Positions 11,643-25,080 of a DNA stretch of 64,000 nucleotides are shown in pieces; the first letter of the stretch is position 1, and every line of letters begins with the position of its first letter. The stretch covers positions 248,001 through 312,000 of the forward strand of contig JAIXMG010000002.1 in assembly GCA_025201345.1 (NCBI GenBank), given 5' to 3'. Made by a program: the position numbers and the translations under genes. This DNA is from Thamnidium elegans (lineage: Eukaryota; Mucoromycota; Mucoromycetes; Mucorales; Mucoraceae). Below the pieces are notes generated by a model. That model was given only the letters and a program-made list of their open reading frames with translations. It was not told where the DNA came from and made no database searches.

Positions 11643-13330
11643 CTATGTCCAAGAAGCCTTTCTTTTTTTAGATGAACTATTATTTTCAAAAACAAAACTA
11701 GGAGGGAAATAGTAGTTTATATTGCTGAAAGGATTCAAATTAACCGAAGAGGCATTCCTTCTCAGGAAATGTACAGTATTATTGATCACTCGAGTACAAT
11801 TGTATACCAAATCCAAGACAGGAGATATGGTATATGTACTCGGGCATCTTGAGGCGAGGGGAGGTATACAACAATCCAATTGAACCGTGGTTGAAAGTCA
11901 TTATCTCAGCTGAGATGTACGGGCCTTTCCATTAAAAATAATAATTACCATAAATCTGTTATCTTACCACTTATAATAATAGAAACGTTTTTAACTTTGT
12001 TGACTCTAATTTTATATTGTTCTACAATTTGAGAACAGAAACTTCTCATCATTTTAGGAGCTTTTAATTTTGACTCATGTAGTTCCTTGGTACAAGTGCC
12101 CTTCTTAAGTTTTTGTTATAGCTAGAGGTAGAGCTACCCGAACCGCTATAGAAAAAAAAAACATTTTAGAATTTAAAAACACAAATATAGTATCAAAACA
12201 CGTCTCAGTAGTGATTTTATTGGTATACTTTGTTGTTTGATGAATCCATACATACCTTGCAAGAAATCTTGCTCGTTTTTTTAAAACTGAAAACCCTGTC
12301 GCTATCAATAAATAGATTCAGATAATTCAAGACACTTTCTCGACACCAATATTCTTCTGGCTGTCGTCGGCGGTTACAAGAAATATTCTGAAATGCTTCA
12401 TCGATCAAAGTACTTCTAAATAAACAATAAGATTCCAGGATATAAATAAAAACTATTTGAGTTTTACCTTTCCATCTAAAGTTATCGGCATCGTGGTGAG
12501 TGATTCCGGTAGAGTCTTTATTAAATCATCTTTTTTTTTTTTCAATTTCTTTAAGCTCCTCTGGCTTAAACATATCGGTGTCATTAATGTGCAAGGTATA
12601 GGAATGCAAAGGACTATTACCATGGCTCGTAAAGTTATATATGTTACTAATAAGATACTTACTGTTCAACAGAATATTCTTTCGCTTCGTTACAAATTGT
12701 TTCCTCGACAACAACACCCCCTCCTCTCTAAAACCTATTTTTCATTGATTTTGTCATATATATATTCTTCATTAAACTCTTGTCTTCTTCAACTAAATTT
12801 TTTGATACTGTAATGAGGATGTACAGGAGCTACTATTCGAGTGAAGAGGATTTTAATTCAACAGCAATATTTTCTACCCAGATATCAGCATGAAAAGTAT
12901 CACGGACAACTTGGAGGCTCAAGTTCTTTGAACTCCCTTTAAAAGCTTTTCTCCAACTTTTTTTTTTCTTCTTGGTATGTGTCTATTGAGCCGGTTTTGT
13001 AGTTATTGATAATGCATTGTGACATTTTTTTTTCTCCATGAAACTGTGCCATTGTATGTCCCCGCAACTTCAATTATCATTTTAAAAGTCACAAATGTCT
13101 GATGACGATAGAAAAGCAGTTTTTTTTTGTAATGTTTTCTTTAGCAATCGCATCAACTGTTTGATCCATGGATGTATCGTATTTCCTTTACTGGGTCTTC
13201 TCTATCCGTAGGGATATTTGAGATTGGAGGGGAAAACATAACCATTTCTTTGGGAGTAGAAATGTCTCTACCTTCTCCTGGTTATTCCTGTCAGTAAAAG
13301 CGTATTGAAGCCATAAGAGACATATTTTAA
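11643..13330 (-). pseudogene. Decayed multi-exon gene of unknown family
   Basis: On the minus strand several protein-like exons with good splice borders can be read but not joined without breaks. They include segments reading YKTGSIDTYQEEKKSWRKAF, TLPESLTTMPITLDGK, QPEEYWCRESVLNYLNLFID, KAPKMMRSFCSQIVEQYKIR and EIMTFNHGSIGLLYTSPRL. Frame is lost in an A-run near 12530, around the 12420-12475 intron, and again near 11800. Stops interrupt the 5' part at 12830-13150. The order of segments fits one ancestral gene. I do not recognise the family; decay alongside intact neighbours suggests a lineage-specific or duplicated gene. Confidence 0.55.
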
Positions 13331-13379
13331 ATAAAATACACTTTAACTATTACTTATTGCTCATTTCTATATTCCTTTT

Positions 13380-13417
<38 letters not shown>

Positions 13418-14011
13418 GTCTAGAAATAAAAACACTGAGATCCTTTCGCTTTACCGTATCAGTAAATCATGAATATAAGCTAGATATAAGAATAAAAACA
13501 AAATAGCCGTTAAAATATAGGGACCGATAGCTACTGCGTGATATTAAAACATGTAAAAAAAAAAAAAAAAAAAAAGTCAGTGCATCTGTCTATCGACTTT
13601 ACATTTATCACTACTGTGCCTTAAAAAAAAATACTCGGGATCCCAGCACCAATTTACTTGTGTCATCCATTTTCCGCTTTGTTTATATACGACTTTTTAT
13701 CTCGGCGGGGTAGCATAATTTCCTTAATTGACTATTATAAGGAGAGCAAAAAGAAACTTTAGGTTTATTTACTCTTGTTTTTGAACAGTCGAAAAGATGG
13801 ATGTAGAAACTATAGGCTGTAAAAACTATCTGTAAATTTCTCTCTTAAAATAAGATACGTTCAAAAAAAAAAAAAAGTCGAGGTTTTGTTTATACCCCTT
13901 TTAATTTTAAAATATTGAAAGCCCCAATTTATTAAGTTTAGAAGCATCGTTACATTTTTCTTCCCGCTATACGTTTTTACGCAAGCACGATCAATATCTA
14001 ACCTGTCTATC

Positions 14012-14042
<31 letters not shown>

Positions 14043-14112
14043 AAATTGGAAAAAAAAACATACTTTTTCCCCCTTTTTTTTTGTTATTTTTAGTTTGCAA
14101 AATATATATAAT
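13331..14112. other. Intergenic spacer with long T- and A-runs
   Basis: Contains a T-run of about 30 at 13384-13413 and A-runs near 13556-13574 and 14011-14039. No coding pattern was recognised. The pyrimidine-rich stretch just before 14092 is probably the promoter of the next gene. Confidence 0.5.
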
Positions 14113-14907
14113 ATGAGGTTTTTTAAAAAATCAGGTTTACATCAAAACAACTTGTTTAGTTCTACTACAGATAACTTTCAAGTAGACAAGTTCCAAAAAA
14201 GCTATTCAAGAGCGGATACATTGACACACGTTATGCATTTATTCGAAGAGAAAAAAAAATACTCTGCAACACCCGTCGTTGGTCCTTTACCTATCAAAGC
14301 GAACGGGGCTATTGTATTAAACAGACCACCAAACAACAATTCAAAAAACGGCACCATAAGATCTTTACCGATTTATTTACAAGACGTTCCATTCCAAGAA
14401 GAAGAACAAACTATTATAAAGGTCGAAAAGAACAATACAATAAAAGAAGAAACTGTCGCTGATTTGGCTCATGAAGAAAACAAGAGACTTCGACAACAAG
14501 TTTTATTAGAAAGAGAGCAGTACGAAAAATGGAGAATAGCAAGAGAAAAGTCAGAGCAGGAATTAAAACTGGCTCAGCATACGATGAAAAATATGCAAAG
14601 AGTGATTGATCGCTTTCAAAAGATTATTATGCCGCCGAACGAATCTAGCAAACGAACCAGACGTCAATCAACAGGAGTAATGTTTGCTTACATAAATGGC
14701 GGTCATGTGGCAGAGTCCTACGAACGCAAAATTCAAATCCTGTTAAACGAAATTGATGCCATGGAAACACAAGAGACGGAGACCTTCAAAAAATATACGG
14801 ACCAAAAGAACGAATTTGATGCCCTGAAGCGAAAACTTAAATATAAAGATGACACTATAAGACAACTAGCTTACGATTTAAAGTACGAGCAAACTCGTCA
14901 CCTTTAA
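14113..14907 (+). CDS. Coiled-coil protein, unknown function
   Basis: A single-exon frame of 264 residues from ATG at 14113 (MRFFKKSG) to TAA. An in-frame TTG further upstream is not a likely start. Residues 1-110 are polar and low in structure. Residues of about 115-180 and 205-264 are rich in Glu, Lys, Gln and Leu with heptad-like spacing, typical of coiled coils, separated by a basic patch (SSKRTRRQ). There is no catalytic motif, signal peptide or membrane segment. It could be a cytoskeletal or polarity adaptor, but no family is recognised. Confidence 0.75.
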   Translation: MRFFKKSGLHQNNLFSSTTDNFQVDKFQKSYSRADTLTHVMHLFEEKKKYSATPVVGPLPIKANGAIVLNRPPNNNSKNGTIRSLPIYLQDVPFQEEEQTIIKVEKNNTIKEETVADLAHEENKRLRQQVLLEREQYEKWRIAREKSEQELKLAQHTMKNMQRVIDRFQKIIMPPNESSKRTRRQSTGVMFAYINGGHVAESYERKIQILLNEIDAMETQETETFKKYTDQKNEFDALKRKLKYKDDTIRQLAYDLKYEQTRHL

Positions 14908-15179
14908 ACCACATTTTCCCCACGCTTTTTTTTTTGTATAAAAAAAAAATATTTTTTTTTAACCTTATTTCTCACACTTTTCTTAATAAATTTGACAAAA
15001 TTATATGTATAAATTGGTGAGATTTTCAGCGCGTGAGTAGACAAAAGCATATTTTTATTTACTTTTTGGGCGTGATTTACATTACCATATATTTTTTTTT
15101 TTTCGTTTTTTTTTCTTCTCACCTTTAAACTTATTTTCTTCTTCTTTCTTTCTTTCTCTTTCTAGTTATAAAACGATCC

Positions 15180-16276
15180 ATGTCGACATTAGAAAAACCA
15201 CTCATTAGACCTGCCGCTTCTTTAATTATCGCCGCTCCAGAACCTTTAGATAATAAAGAGAATGGCTGTAACTACCGTATTCTTATGATGAAAAGGTAAA
15301 ATTAAAAATATAAACGACCGGATAAAAAAAAAAAAAAAACCACACCAACACTATCCGCTTTTAGAAACGCTAAGAGCGCATTTATCAATGCTCATGTCTA
15401 CCCTGGTGGTGTTGTTGATAAAGCAGATCATTATTCAAATTGGGATAACACACTTGGTTCTCAAAAAGAGTAAGTGCCCCCCCCCCTTCTCTTTTTTTTC
15501 TAAAAAAAAAAAGGTATTGATTTTCACAATACAGGAGAGATATTCTAACAAATAAAATATGTGCAATTCGTGAAACCTTTGAAGAATCGGGCTTACTATT
15601 ATCCCACCCACCTGCACACACCGTGAAGGACCTGGATGTCAACATCTGGAGACATAAAGTTCACGACGACGCCTCTCAATTCAAAACCATGTGCGACCAA
15701 TTCAAAATACGTCCTGCTGTAGACACCTTAATTCATTTCTCGACCTGGATTACACCTGTCATGGAAAAGAAACGTTTCGATACCTCATTTTTCCTTACCG
15801 TCTTGAACCAAAACCCGACTCAAAAAGAGCACGATTCTTATTACAAGGCCGTAGCCGCTGACGGTAAAGAAACCGTCTTATTCGACTGGTTTAAACCTGA
15901 AGAGGCACTTCAAAAGCAAAAGGAAAAAAATATTCTTTTGATTCCTCCTCAATGGTACTCACTGAAGCTTATGCAAGAGGTACCTGATTTCAAGCAATTG
16001 ATAGACACTGCTGGCGTTGGTTCCTTCCGATCAAAGTCCAACCAAGTGGTTTCTATATTGCCTCAAGGCAACCCTGCTGAAGAAGGCTCAATTGAAGCCA
16101 GTAACGGCTACGGGCTGTATCTGTCTTACCCAGGTGACGAGAATTACGAATCAAAAGACTACACATCTGAAAAAGGAAATAGACATAGACTTTATTTTAA
16201 AGGACGTATGGAAGATTTCAAGTTGGTCAAAAATATTGATGTTTCTAATGTTATTAAAAACACATCCAACTTGTAA
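15180..16276 (+). CDS. Nudix hydrolase, NUDT19/RP2-like
   Basis: Three exons, 15180-15295, 15365-15469 and 15535-16276, encode 320 residues. The start (MSTLEKPLIRPAASLIIAAP) and the segment FINAHVYPGGVVDKAD match the opening of NUDT19-type Nudix domains. The Nudix helix appears as CAIRETFEESGLLL, retaining the RExxEE metal-binding core. As in NUDT19 relatives, a long insertion separates the PGG loop from this helix. Members hydrolyse CoA or acyl-CoA diphosphates in peroxisomes or mitochondria. The C-terminus shows no clear peroxisomal SKL-type signal, so location is uncertain. The first splice site splits an Arg codon, and phases agree. Confidence 0.85.
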
Positions 16277-16542
16277 AACTAGATTCAGAGTTTCATCGAG
16301 TATAATAAACCTTATCGATATCTATTTACCTGTCTTTGCTAAATGCCGAAAATATTTTATATATAAAAAAATTAAGATAGGGGGAGGGATTACTTTTAGT
16401 AATACATACATATAAATGATATTGATTTATTTTTATAGTCTATATAAAAAAACATGGGCTTGAAAAATGGGGGGGGGGGGAGGAGGAAGAGGAGATGTTT
16501 AGAGAAGAAAGGAAAATATATAAATGAAGTGTATGTGCAGTT

Positions 16543-17402
16543 TTAATCTACTCTAGCAAGCGAAATATACTTTTCTAGTGTAGACTTTTCTAATGACGGG
16601 TGATATAAGCCAATGGTGGATTGTAAATATACGGTTAACTCCTCAGCGTTTTCAAAAGAGTGATACATAACGATGGTCTTTGCAAAAGTATCCATCGATG
16701 CTTTCTTTTGAAGGTACTTGCTAAAATGTGCTAAAATACTATTGACATGCGATTGTGTAGTTTGAAATAAAGGTGGCAGGTCTTCTTTCACAATAATCGA
16801 AATAATTTGTAAAAGATGATCTCGGATATAATAATCTACTTTGGAGACAATATGCTGTGCATTATCTTCAATACAATTGTTTAATATCGTGCTGTGATTG
16901 GTCGGACAATATTCCACTGTCATTTGCTCAATATATATCGATAAGTTTGCCTTATCAATGACAGATGCACGTGCATTCCAAATATTTGGCAACGAATCTT
17001 CAATAAACGCTAAAATAGAAAAAAAGGTGTGGATTAGCATCGGAGTCGTAAATCATGCAGGTACACACACTTACATCCTACGGCACCTTGAAGTTGACCT
17101 TTTAATAGTTCGACATCCACTACAAAATCATCGTTTATACCAAATGACTGAGCCGAAACCTGAACCAAATCTTGAAAATGAAGCGATATATTTTTTGAAA
17201 GAGATGAAAATGTGCCGTCAAGATGATCGAATAATAAGTGAGTTGAAAATACTGAAGAAAACGCATGTATGTCAACCACATAATTTTCGGTAATCCGTCG
17301 GTAATTTAGTTGTTGGTTATCATAATATGAAGTTGGTAAGGCCTGAGTTGCTGGTAGGACCAAAGTAAATAGTCCATATAAATACCATCGTGAAAATTTC
17401 AT
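16543..17402 (-). CDS. Secreted protein of unknown family
   Basis: Two exons, 17075-17402 and 16543-17009, give 264 residues. The first about 21 residues (MKFSRWYLYGLFTLVLPATQ) form a signal peptide. The mature part is helix-rich and moderately polar, with a few Asn-X-Ser/Thr sites and paired cysteines. There is no catalytic motif, repeat or GPI-type C-terminal hydrophobic tail. It lies tail-to-tail with the Nudix gene, with 266 bases between the stops. A secreted or vacuolar helical protein is the most that can be said. Confidence 0.75.
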
Positions 17403-19295
17403 GGAATAGGAAAAAAAAAAAAAAAAAAGTGTCAAAAAAAAAAATCCCTCCAACTAATTTTTATTTTCCTATAATAGTAGTATTATTACTTGTTGATCCT
17501 AGTAATAATTTGGCTTTATTATAAAGTATAATAATACCTTAAACTATTAAATATAATAAAAAGAAAAAGTGGAGAAGAGGGAAAGAAAGGAGAAGGGATT
17601 GCTGTGCAAAATTTCTAATAATTCTTTTTTTAAACTTTTTTTTTTTTTTTCAGTATCCGATTTTTTTTTTTTTTTTTTCAGTAGTTCGATATATGTTATG
17701 GGCTATCTTTTTTCTTTCTGTTGTTTCTATGGAAACATTAATATTTCATTTATTATAGTTCTCTAATAAATAGAATTACATTATAGTAATTAAATAGGTT
17801 CATAACAGGTCTAGATGTAGAATTCATAAATATATATATATTTTTTTTAATATCGCTGTGTTACATTACTTACCATTGGCCTAAATACCCTCATCCTATC
17901 GAATCATTTTTATATTTTTAGACTTTTTTTTTTTATTTACCTTCTTCAGCTTTCTCTGTGCAATTTTTTAAAATACTTATTGTACTACGTTACCGAAATA
18001 TAAACAGATATCAATTTCTTTCTACAGATTCTACTAGTATTACCGACAGATATAAAAATACACTCTCGTTCTTCTTTCTTTTTTTGTCTTTGTTTTGTTT
18101 TGCAAAAGGCAATTTGATCATTTCTACATCAAAAATTTATCTGACATCATCTGTATATATATACTGTTTAGAAAACAAATTTTTTTTTTCTGTTATATAA
18201 CATCATTTTATTCAAACTAACGTCGTGTTACTAACACTATGAATTTAGTCTAAAATAAAAAATATGTATAAAATACATATTTAATTACACAATTGTGGAA
18301 CGTAGAACCGTAGATCTAAATCCGATAAATCACAAATTGTTGTTTTATACAAAACAGGAATAATAATTTCTAATTTATCAACCAGTAGGCCGTTTAATTT
18401 TATTTGCGTTCTATATTATAAAACAATAAGGAATACATTCTAAATGCACATAATTGACTAAAAAAGGCAAATAACAATAAAATTGGTGCTCTTATCAGCT
18501 GGGTGCTAAACGTACCCACACATGTACCCTCAAAACCATGTTTTTTTTTGCTTTTTTTTTTTTTACTTGCATACCCCCTTTTTAATTTAAGAAAAGTCAT
18601 ATTGTTCAAACATTACCATTTTATATCAGCCAATAGTTTTTTTTTAATGATGTCAATTCTTGATGCGCATGAAAAAAAAAAAGAAAAAGTAGTAAATGAT
18701 GACTACGTGCATTGCCGATAATACTGCCCATCTTAATTACTTCTTTATCACAAAAAATACACAAACATATGATTAATCGTACAGAATATGTACATATATC
18801 TTATAGTAACTAGGGTTAAACTCCCTCATTTGATTTATACGACACCTATCGGTTCGATAGTTTTTCATAAGTTTGGAAAATTAAACACACAAAAAAAAAA
18901 AAAAAAAAGTTACAGAAGAAAAAGCTATTTTAATCATGAGAAAAATAAACTCATCAAGAATTAATTATTAAAAATCAACTTTGCTAACTCTGTACTCATC
19001 ACAGGGCCCCCCCTTTTTTTTCGTATGCTTTCTGGTAATCAGCCACTACGTCATTTATCTTAATAAAAAAGGTAAAGTTTAAGCGACACTTTTCCGTTAT
19101 CAGGTTTATAACGGAAGATATTACCACAAACGTTTAAAAAACTATCACCCGAGGGGGGGATAATATGAAAAGAGAAAGACAAGTTGATCTAGAAGATACA
19201 AACATTCTATTTCGAAGGAAACAATATGGTTTTCTTTTTTTTTTTAAAAAAAAAAAGCTATTCTTCTGTTTTTTTATTTATATTATGGAGTTATA
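17403..19295. other. Long intergenic spacer
   Basis: About 1.9 kb of AT-rich DNA between the secreted protein and IDH2. It has T-runs near 17636-17678 and 18541-18563 and an A-run near 18890-18908. Short frames on both strands are dominated by Phe/Lys from homopolymers. No gene was recognised. Confidence 0.55.
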
Positions 19296-20756
<1,461 letters not shown>

Positions 20757-21294
20757 AATTTAATAATAATAAAAAAATCGATAAAGAAGAAGAAAATGCT
20801 ATTTTTTTTTTTAAAGCGTATTATATAAACAAAAAAAAAAAAAAAAAAATTGCCCGAAAAAGAAAAAGGCGGGGGAAAATGATGCGGCTTTAGTATTATC
20901 CAAGTCGTACCCGGTTTTTGAATTAAAAAAAAAAAAAAAAGATTAAAGTGTGCCTCTTTTGTAACATGTACTTTTTTAAAAAGCTCGTCATCAAAAAATA
21001 TACTATCCAGAAATATTTATTACCAAATATGCTTCAGGTGACTATAAAAATACAGTGGTTCCTGGTGCATTATAATTTTTTTTTTCGAATCCTTTGAAAT
21101 CACCTTCCTGAATAGGGAACTACACGCTCCCACGCCAAAATATATTGACGTTTCTGGGGCGAGCCATCTAGCAAATCTTGGCTAAAAAACACATGCAAAA
21201 AAAAAAAAAATAATACAATAAAAAAAAAAGATACCAATTGAGTAGTGTGGGGGGTTATACATCAAAGATTTATTTTTATTCTTTAATTATTATT
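20757..21294. other. Spacer between LYS9 3' end and IDH2 promoter
   Basis: Both neighbours run on the minus strand, so this holds the IDH2 promoter and the LYS9 3' flank. A-runs occur near 20832-20850 and 20924-20940. No additional gene was recognised. Confidence 0.6.
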
Positions 21295-22997
21295 TTACAA
21301 AATTCTCTCGACCATACCGATACCCTCAAGCTCTAATAAGTCCATGATAGGCTGGTTGATTTCGTTCGACATGGGAGCAAGTACACCCGTAGCAGTTAAC
21401 TTGCCATCCAAAATGAGCTGAGTAGCAATACCACAGGGGACACCTACGGTAGTAGCCATAGCTGAGTACCCACCGACCTTACCGTACTCGACCAAGGTAG
21501 AGGTACGAGTTTGATGGGATCCATCCTTGAGCTCAATCTCGAAGCGATGTTGCAAGAAGACCAAATCGCGTTCATTTTCACCGTACTGCATCTTGTCTTC
21601 CAAAGTAGCGCAGAAAGTATCGAGCAAAGAGCCACGACGATGCACCTTGATTTTCGAAAAGAATCCTAACCAACGCATACCGTCTAAAATCTGTGCTTTA
21701 TCTTCACTGTTCTCAAGATTACACTTGGCAACAATAGCTGCTTGCAAAGCCTCGGCCGTGGTTTCTTGGATACCGACCGTTTTGGCAATCACTTCACTCC
21801 AGGTGATATCTTGAGCATCAGCCGCCAAATGTGCTTCCTCTTCTTCGTTCAAGAATCCCAGGATCACAAGCGCCTTGACAAATTGACAGAAACCGTCGTA
21901 ACGCATCGTACCACGGATAATAGTCTCGGCTTCAGGGATGTTGTAACGCTTGTCGTAAGGTGTAGAATCACGGTTACCGTAACCGACGAAAGCAAAGCCG
22001 GGATAACCAGTGTTGAGCTTCTTTGCAGAATCCATCAAGGCTGTGCCAGACACCTCAACAACCTTACCCTTTTCAAGGTACTTGGCTGTATTCTTTAAAG
22101 CTAAAAGGACACCACGAGCAGACCAAGAGAACTTGTAACCGAAAGGGTTGTTAGAATCCTCGGGAGCAGGAAGACCACCACAGAAAGAAATAAATTCCTT
22201 GAGCTAAAAAAAAAAAAAAAGATCCACGTTAATCGTCGGTCCTTTAACAGATGATAATCTCCTTTTTTTTTCTTTTTTTTTTTGGTTTTACCTTGCCACC
22301 ATCTCTGTGAACTTCCTCAATAGTCTTGACAGCGTAAAGATGATCAATTCCGGGATCGAGACCAATCTCGTTCATAACAGTGATACCAGCGTCCTTAGCA
22401 CTAAAAAAAACAAAAAACTTTTAATTTTTTTTTTTTACACACTAAATAAACCTTAAAATATACTTACGCTTGATCGTATTCCATCATGGCAGGAGAGACA
22501 TAAGAAGTAGTGACAACGTGCTTTTTAAACTTGATAGCTGCCTTAATAACCAAAGCATGATAGATATAAGGGATCAAACTAAAAAAAAAAAATCGCGTTA
22601 ATAAAAAAGAAAAAAAAGAAAAAAAAAGAAAAAAGAGTTCTTTATACTTGTGCCGTACCTGATAGTAACATCATGTTCAGCAACCAACTTTTCAATAGCT
22701 TCTTCGTTAGTGATATCACAAGAAGTAGCGACGGTACCAGGGAACTTTTGAGCTAAAGCTTGAGCATTTTCAAGTCTTCTAGAGGCTATTTATTATATTT
22801 AATATACACGCGTACAACACACAAAAATAATATACTTTACCAATGGTAATCTTGTTCTCAGGCTTACGTACGAGGTATTCAACACAAGGAGGGGCAACGA
22901 AACCAGAACCGAGCAAAAGGATTTTCCTATTAAAAAGATAAATAAGATTTCCATTATTCTAATAGAGCCGATAAAAAAAAGCTTACTTATCAACCAT
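21295..22997 (-). CDS. LYS9: Saccharopine dehydrogenase (NADP+, L-glutamate-forming; saccharopine reductase)
   Basis: Six exons, 22987-22997, 22926-22841, 22785-22659, 22578-22468, 22400-22292 and 22203-21295 (minus), give 450 residues. The first exon has only 11 nt (ATG GTT GAT AA). The N-terminal Rossmann motif KILLLGSGFVAPPCVEYL is followed by a central catalytic domain with GLDPGIDHLYAVKTI. It ends with PMSNEINQPIMDLLELEGIG. The enzyme condenses aminoadipate semialdehyde with glutamate to form saccharopine, the penultimate step of fungal lysine synthesis. Length matches the roughly 446-residue yeast protein. This alpha-aminoadipate route is itself evidence that the organism is a fungus. 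Confidence 0.95.
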
Positions 22998-23162
22998 TTT
23001 TTAATATATAAAAAGTATACTGAAGAAAAAAAAGAAAAAGAAATAAAAGTTGCACTTTTATAAACCGTAAAAAAAAAATATATATCACTTGCTATACTAG
23101 ATGGCTACTTCCATATTAAGAACAAATCAAAGATGGAATTATTTCATTGGTCATTGAAGCAG

Positions 23163-23199
<37 letters not shown>

Positions 23200-23593
23200 T
23201 TAAACGCTGCGGTAGTATACTAACGCTTTAAAGTATATCAAAAGTAGATTTCATTTTCCTCATTTGAATTATACAGTATCTTTAAACTTCACGGCTGACA
23301 ACTGACCTTGATCAAGCAGACTGTGTTTCTGGTGTTTACAATCTTTTTGTTGGCACTTATCAAAAAGGTTAAGCAGAGCGAAAAAAAGGAATCCGCTTAA
23401 CTATACACTATAACAGAGCTGCACTAGTCATCAGTGATTCTTTTTTCCAGGAACTTATTTCGCTTCGCAATTGAGAACTGTTCGGATCTTAAAATTGAGT
23501 GACCACTGGAAAATACTAAAAAAACTTTTAGCTGATCGTTAAGAATTGATACAGAGTAGGTATACTAGGTCTAAAAGATTACCTTCCAAGTAT
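22998..23593. other. LYS9 upstream spacer
   Basis: Contains a T-run of about 28 near 23169-23196 and an AT-rich promoter-like stretch. I looked for a Gcn4-type TGASTCA element within about 600 bases of the LYS9 start and saw none. Confidence 0.5.
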
Positions 23594-24000
23594 AATGTGT
23601 TTCAATAGTTAACCAAAAAGTCTTATCATTGAGTGGGTTCGGAATGAATACATCTCCGACTTTGTTAACAATAAAAGTATATCTTCTACTATTGCTACGT
23701 TTACGCGGATATTCTTGTTTAATTGATACATTCCCGGAAACATTATTGGCTTTCCATTCAATGAAGGAGATATTTGTGTTGAATCTGAAAAAGAAATGCG
23801 ATTTAGGTGCTCAAGACCACTTTTTCTCGTCAGGGAAAACACCGTTAATTACTTCTTTACAAAGCGTTTTAAAAGAGCAGCACATAACAATTTGGTCCTA
23901 TGCTATTATGCCCAGCTTTAGGAAGAACTGTATTCTTTTGTGCAAACATAAAAGAAAACAAAAATGTCGAAAAAAGAATAATACTTATTCATCATTTTAT
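23594..24000 (-). pseudogene. Gene remnant, unrecognised
   Basis: The minus strand can be read as NTNISFIEWKANNVSGNVSI, later YTFIVNKVGDVFIPNPLN and DKTFWLTIETHYTW, a beta-strand-like secreted-domain style. A different frame is open over the same bases. The stretch between a possible start (MFAQKNTVLPKAGHN) and this segment contains several stops and no convincing introns. It is therefore either a broken gene or chance coding-like sequence. It lies between LYS9 and COX7C. Confidence 0.3.
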
Positions 24001-24277
24001 ATATATATCTACAGCTTATCTTAACACGCCAAAAATGTCGTTCCAACTTGTTTCATGCAAGAATTTCAAAAAATACGTTGCTTTTTTTTAATTTTTTTTT
24101 TTGCCTGAGTCAACATATTTTGAAACACAGGTCGGAAACATACGATACAGCGAAGCTGATGTCATCATATATATACGCTCGTCTCTCCCCAGGCCTTGTA
24201 AGTTTTTGTATAACCGCACTACAATAATTTTTTTTTTGTTTTTTTCCTCTTTTAACCCCACTCTCCATTATTTTAAC

Positions 24278-24650
24278 ATGATCTCTAACGTTCTTGCTCG
24301 TTCCGCTATGCGTGCTTCTACTCGTCAAGTTGTCCGTTCTGATCTTTATCATTTCTCCAACACCAACGGTCAAGTAAGAAAAAAAAAAAAAAAGAAAAAA
24401 ATATGCACTGATAGTAAAATATTTGATTTCTAACGAATATACTTTTTATGTGTAGAACGTTCCTTTCAACACCAAGAACAGACCTGCTCTTGCTATCAAG
24501 ATGACCTTGTATTTGGGTCTTGGTTTCGCTGCTCCTTTCCTTGGTAAGTAGCACACACAAAAAAAAAAAAAAAAAAAATATGACGTGAGGTTTTTTTTTC
24601 TAATGATTCTTTTTTTTTAAAAAATTATAGGTGCCTGGTGGCAATTGTAA
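24278..24650 (+). CDS. Cytochrome c oxidase subunit 7C homologue (yeast Cox8-type)
   Basis: Three exons, 24278-24373, 24456-24543 and 24631-24650, encode 67 residues. The last exon is only 20 nt and encodes the end of GAWWQL. Residues 1-30 (MISNVLARSAMRASTRQVVR...) are a mitochondrial presequence. The mature part, NVPFNTKNRPALAIKMTLYL followed by a hydrophobic GLGFAAPF segment, matches the single-membrane-span COX7C family with its NxPF start. This subunit sits on the surface of complex IV in the inner mitochondrial membrane. Length and layout agree with animal and fungal homologues. Confidence 0.88.
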
Positions 24651-25080
24651 GTTTTGTGTAGATAACGATTTATTTTAGGAAAAAGGATACTAATGCATAT
24701 ATACATATATAGCCACAAGGCTGGTTAAATTTAGCCCGTCTTTTTTAGATTTGTAAACAACAACCTCACCTTTACTAAAAAGAAAAACACACTTACAACC
24801 TCATTCTTGGAAGAACAAAACAAAAAAAAAAAAAAAAAAAAATACATTTATACTTGATATTACAAGAAAGAAAGGGATTTTTTAGATATGTAATAAAAAA
24901 AAGCGAGAATCTTTTTTTTTTGTCCAAATTCGAGTTTTTATTTATTTGTTTAGAAGGGAAAAAAAAAAAAGTTATAAATAATTTTTTTTTTTTTTTTTTT
25001 TATGTGTAAAAGTATATATATATATATATATACTTTTTCTTGTATCATAATGTTCTTGTTCTTCTTTCCGCTTTTATATA
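24651..25080. other. Intergenic spacer
   Basis: Homopolymer-rich spacer between two plus-strand genes. It has an A-run at 24823-24841, a T-run at 24982-25000 and a (TA)n repeat near 25013-25031, just before the next start. Confidence 0.6.

Noticed and set aside
12071..12077. TGACTCA heptamer
   Set aside because: It lies within the decayed gene and is not upstream of a recognised intact gene.
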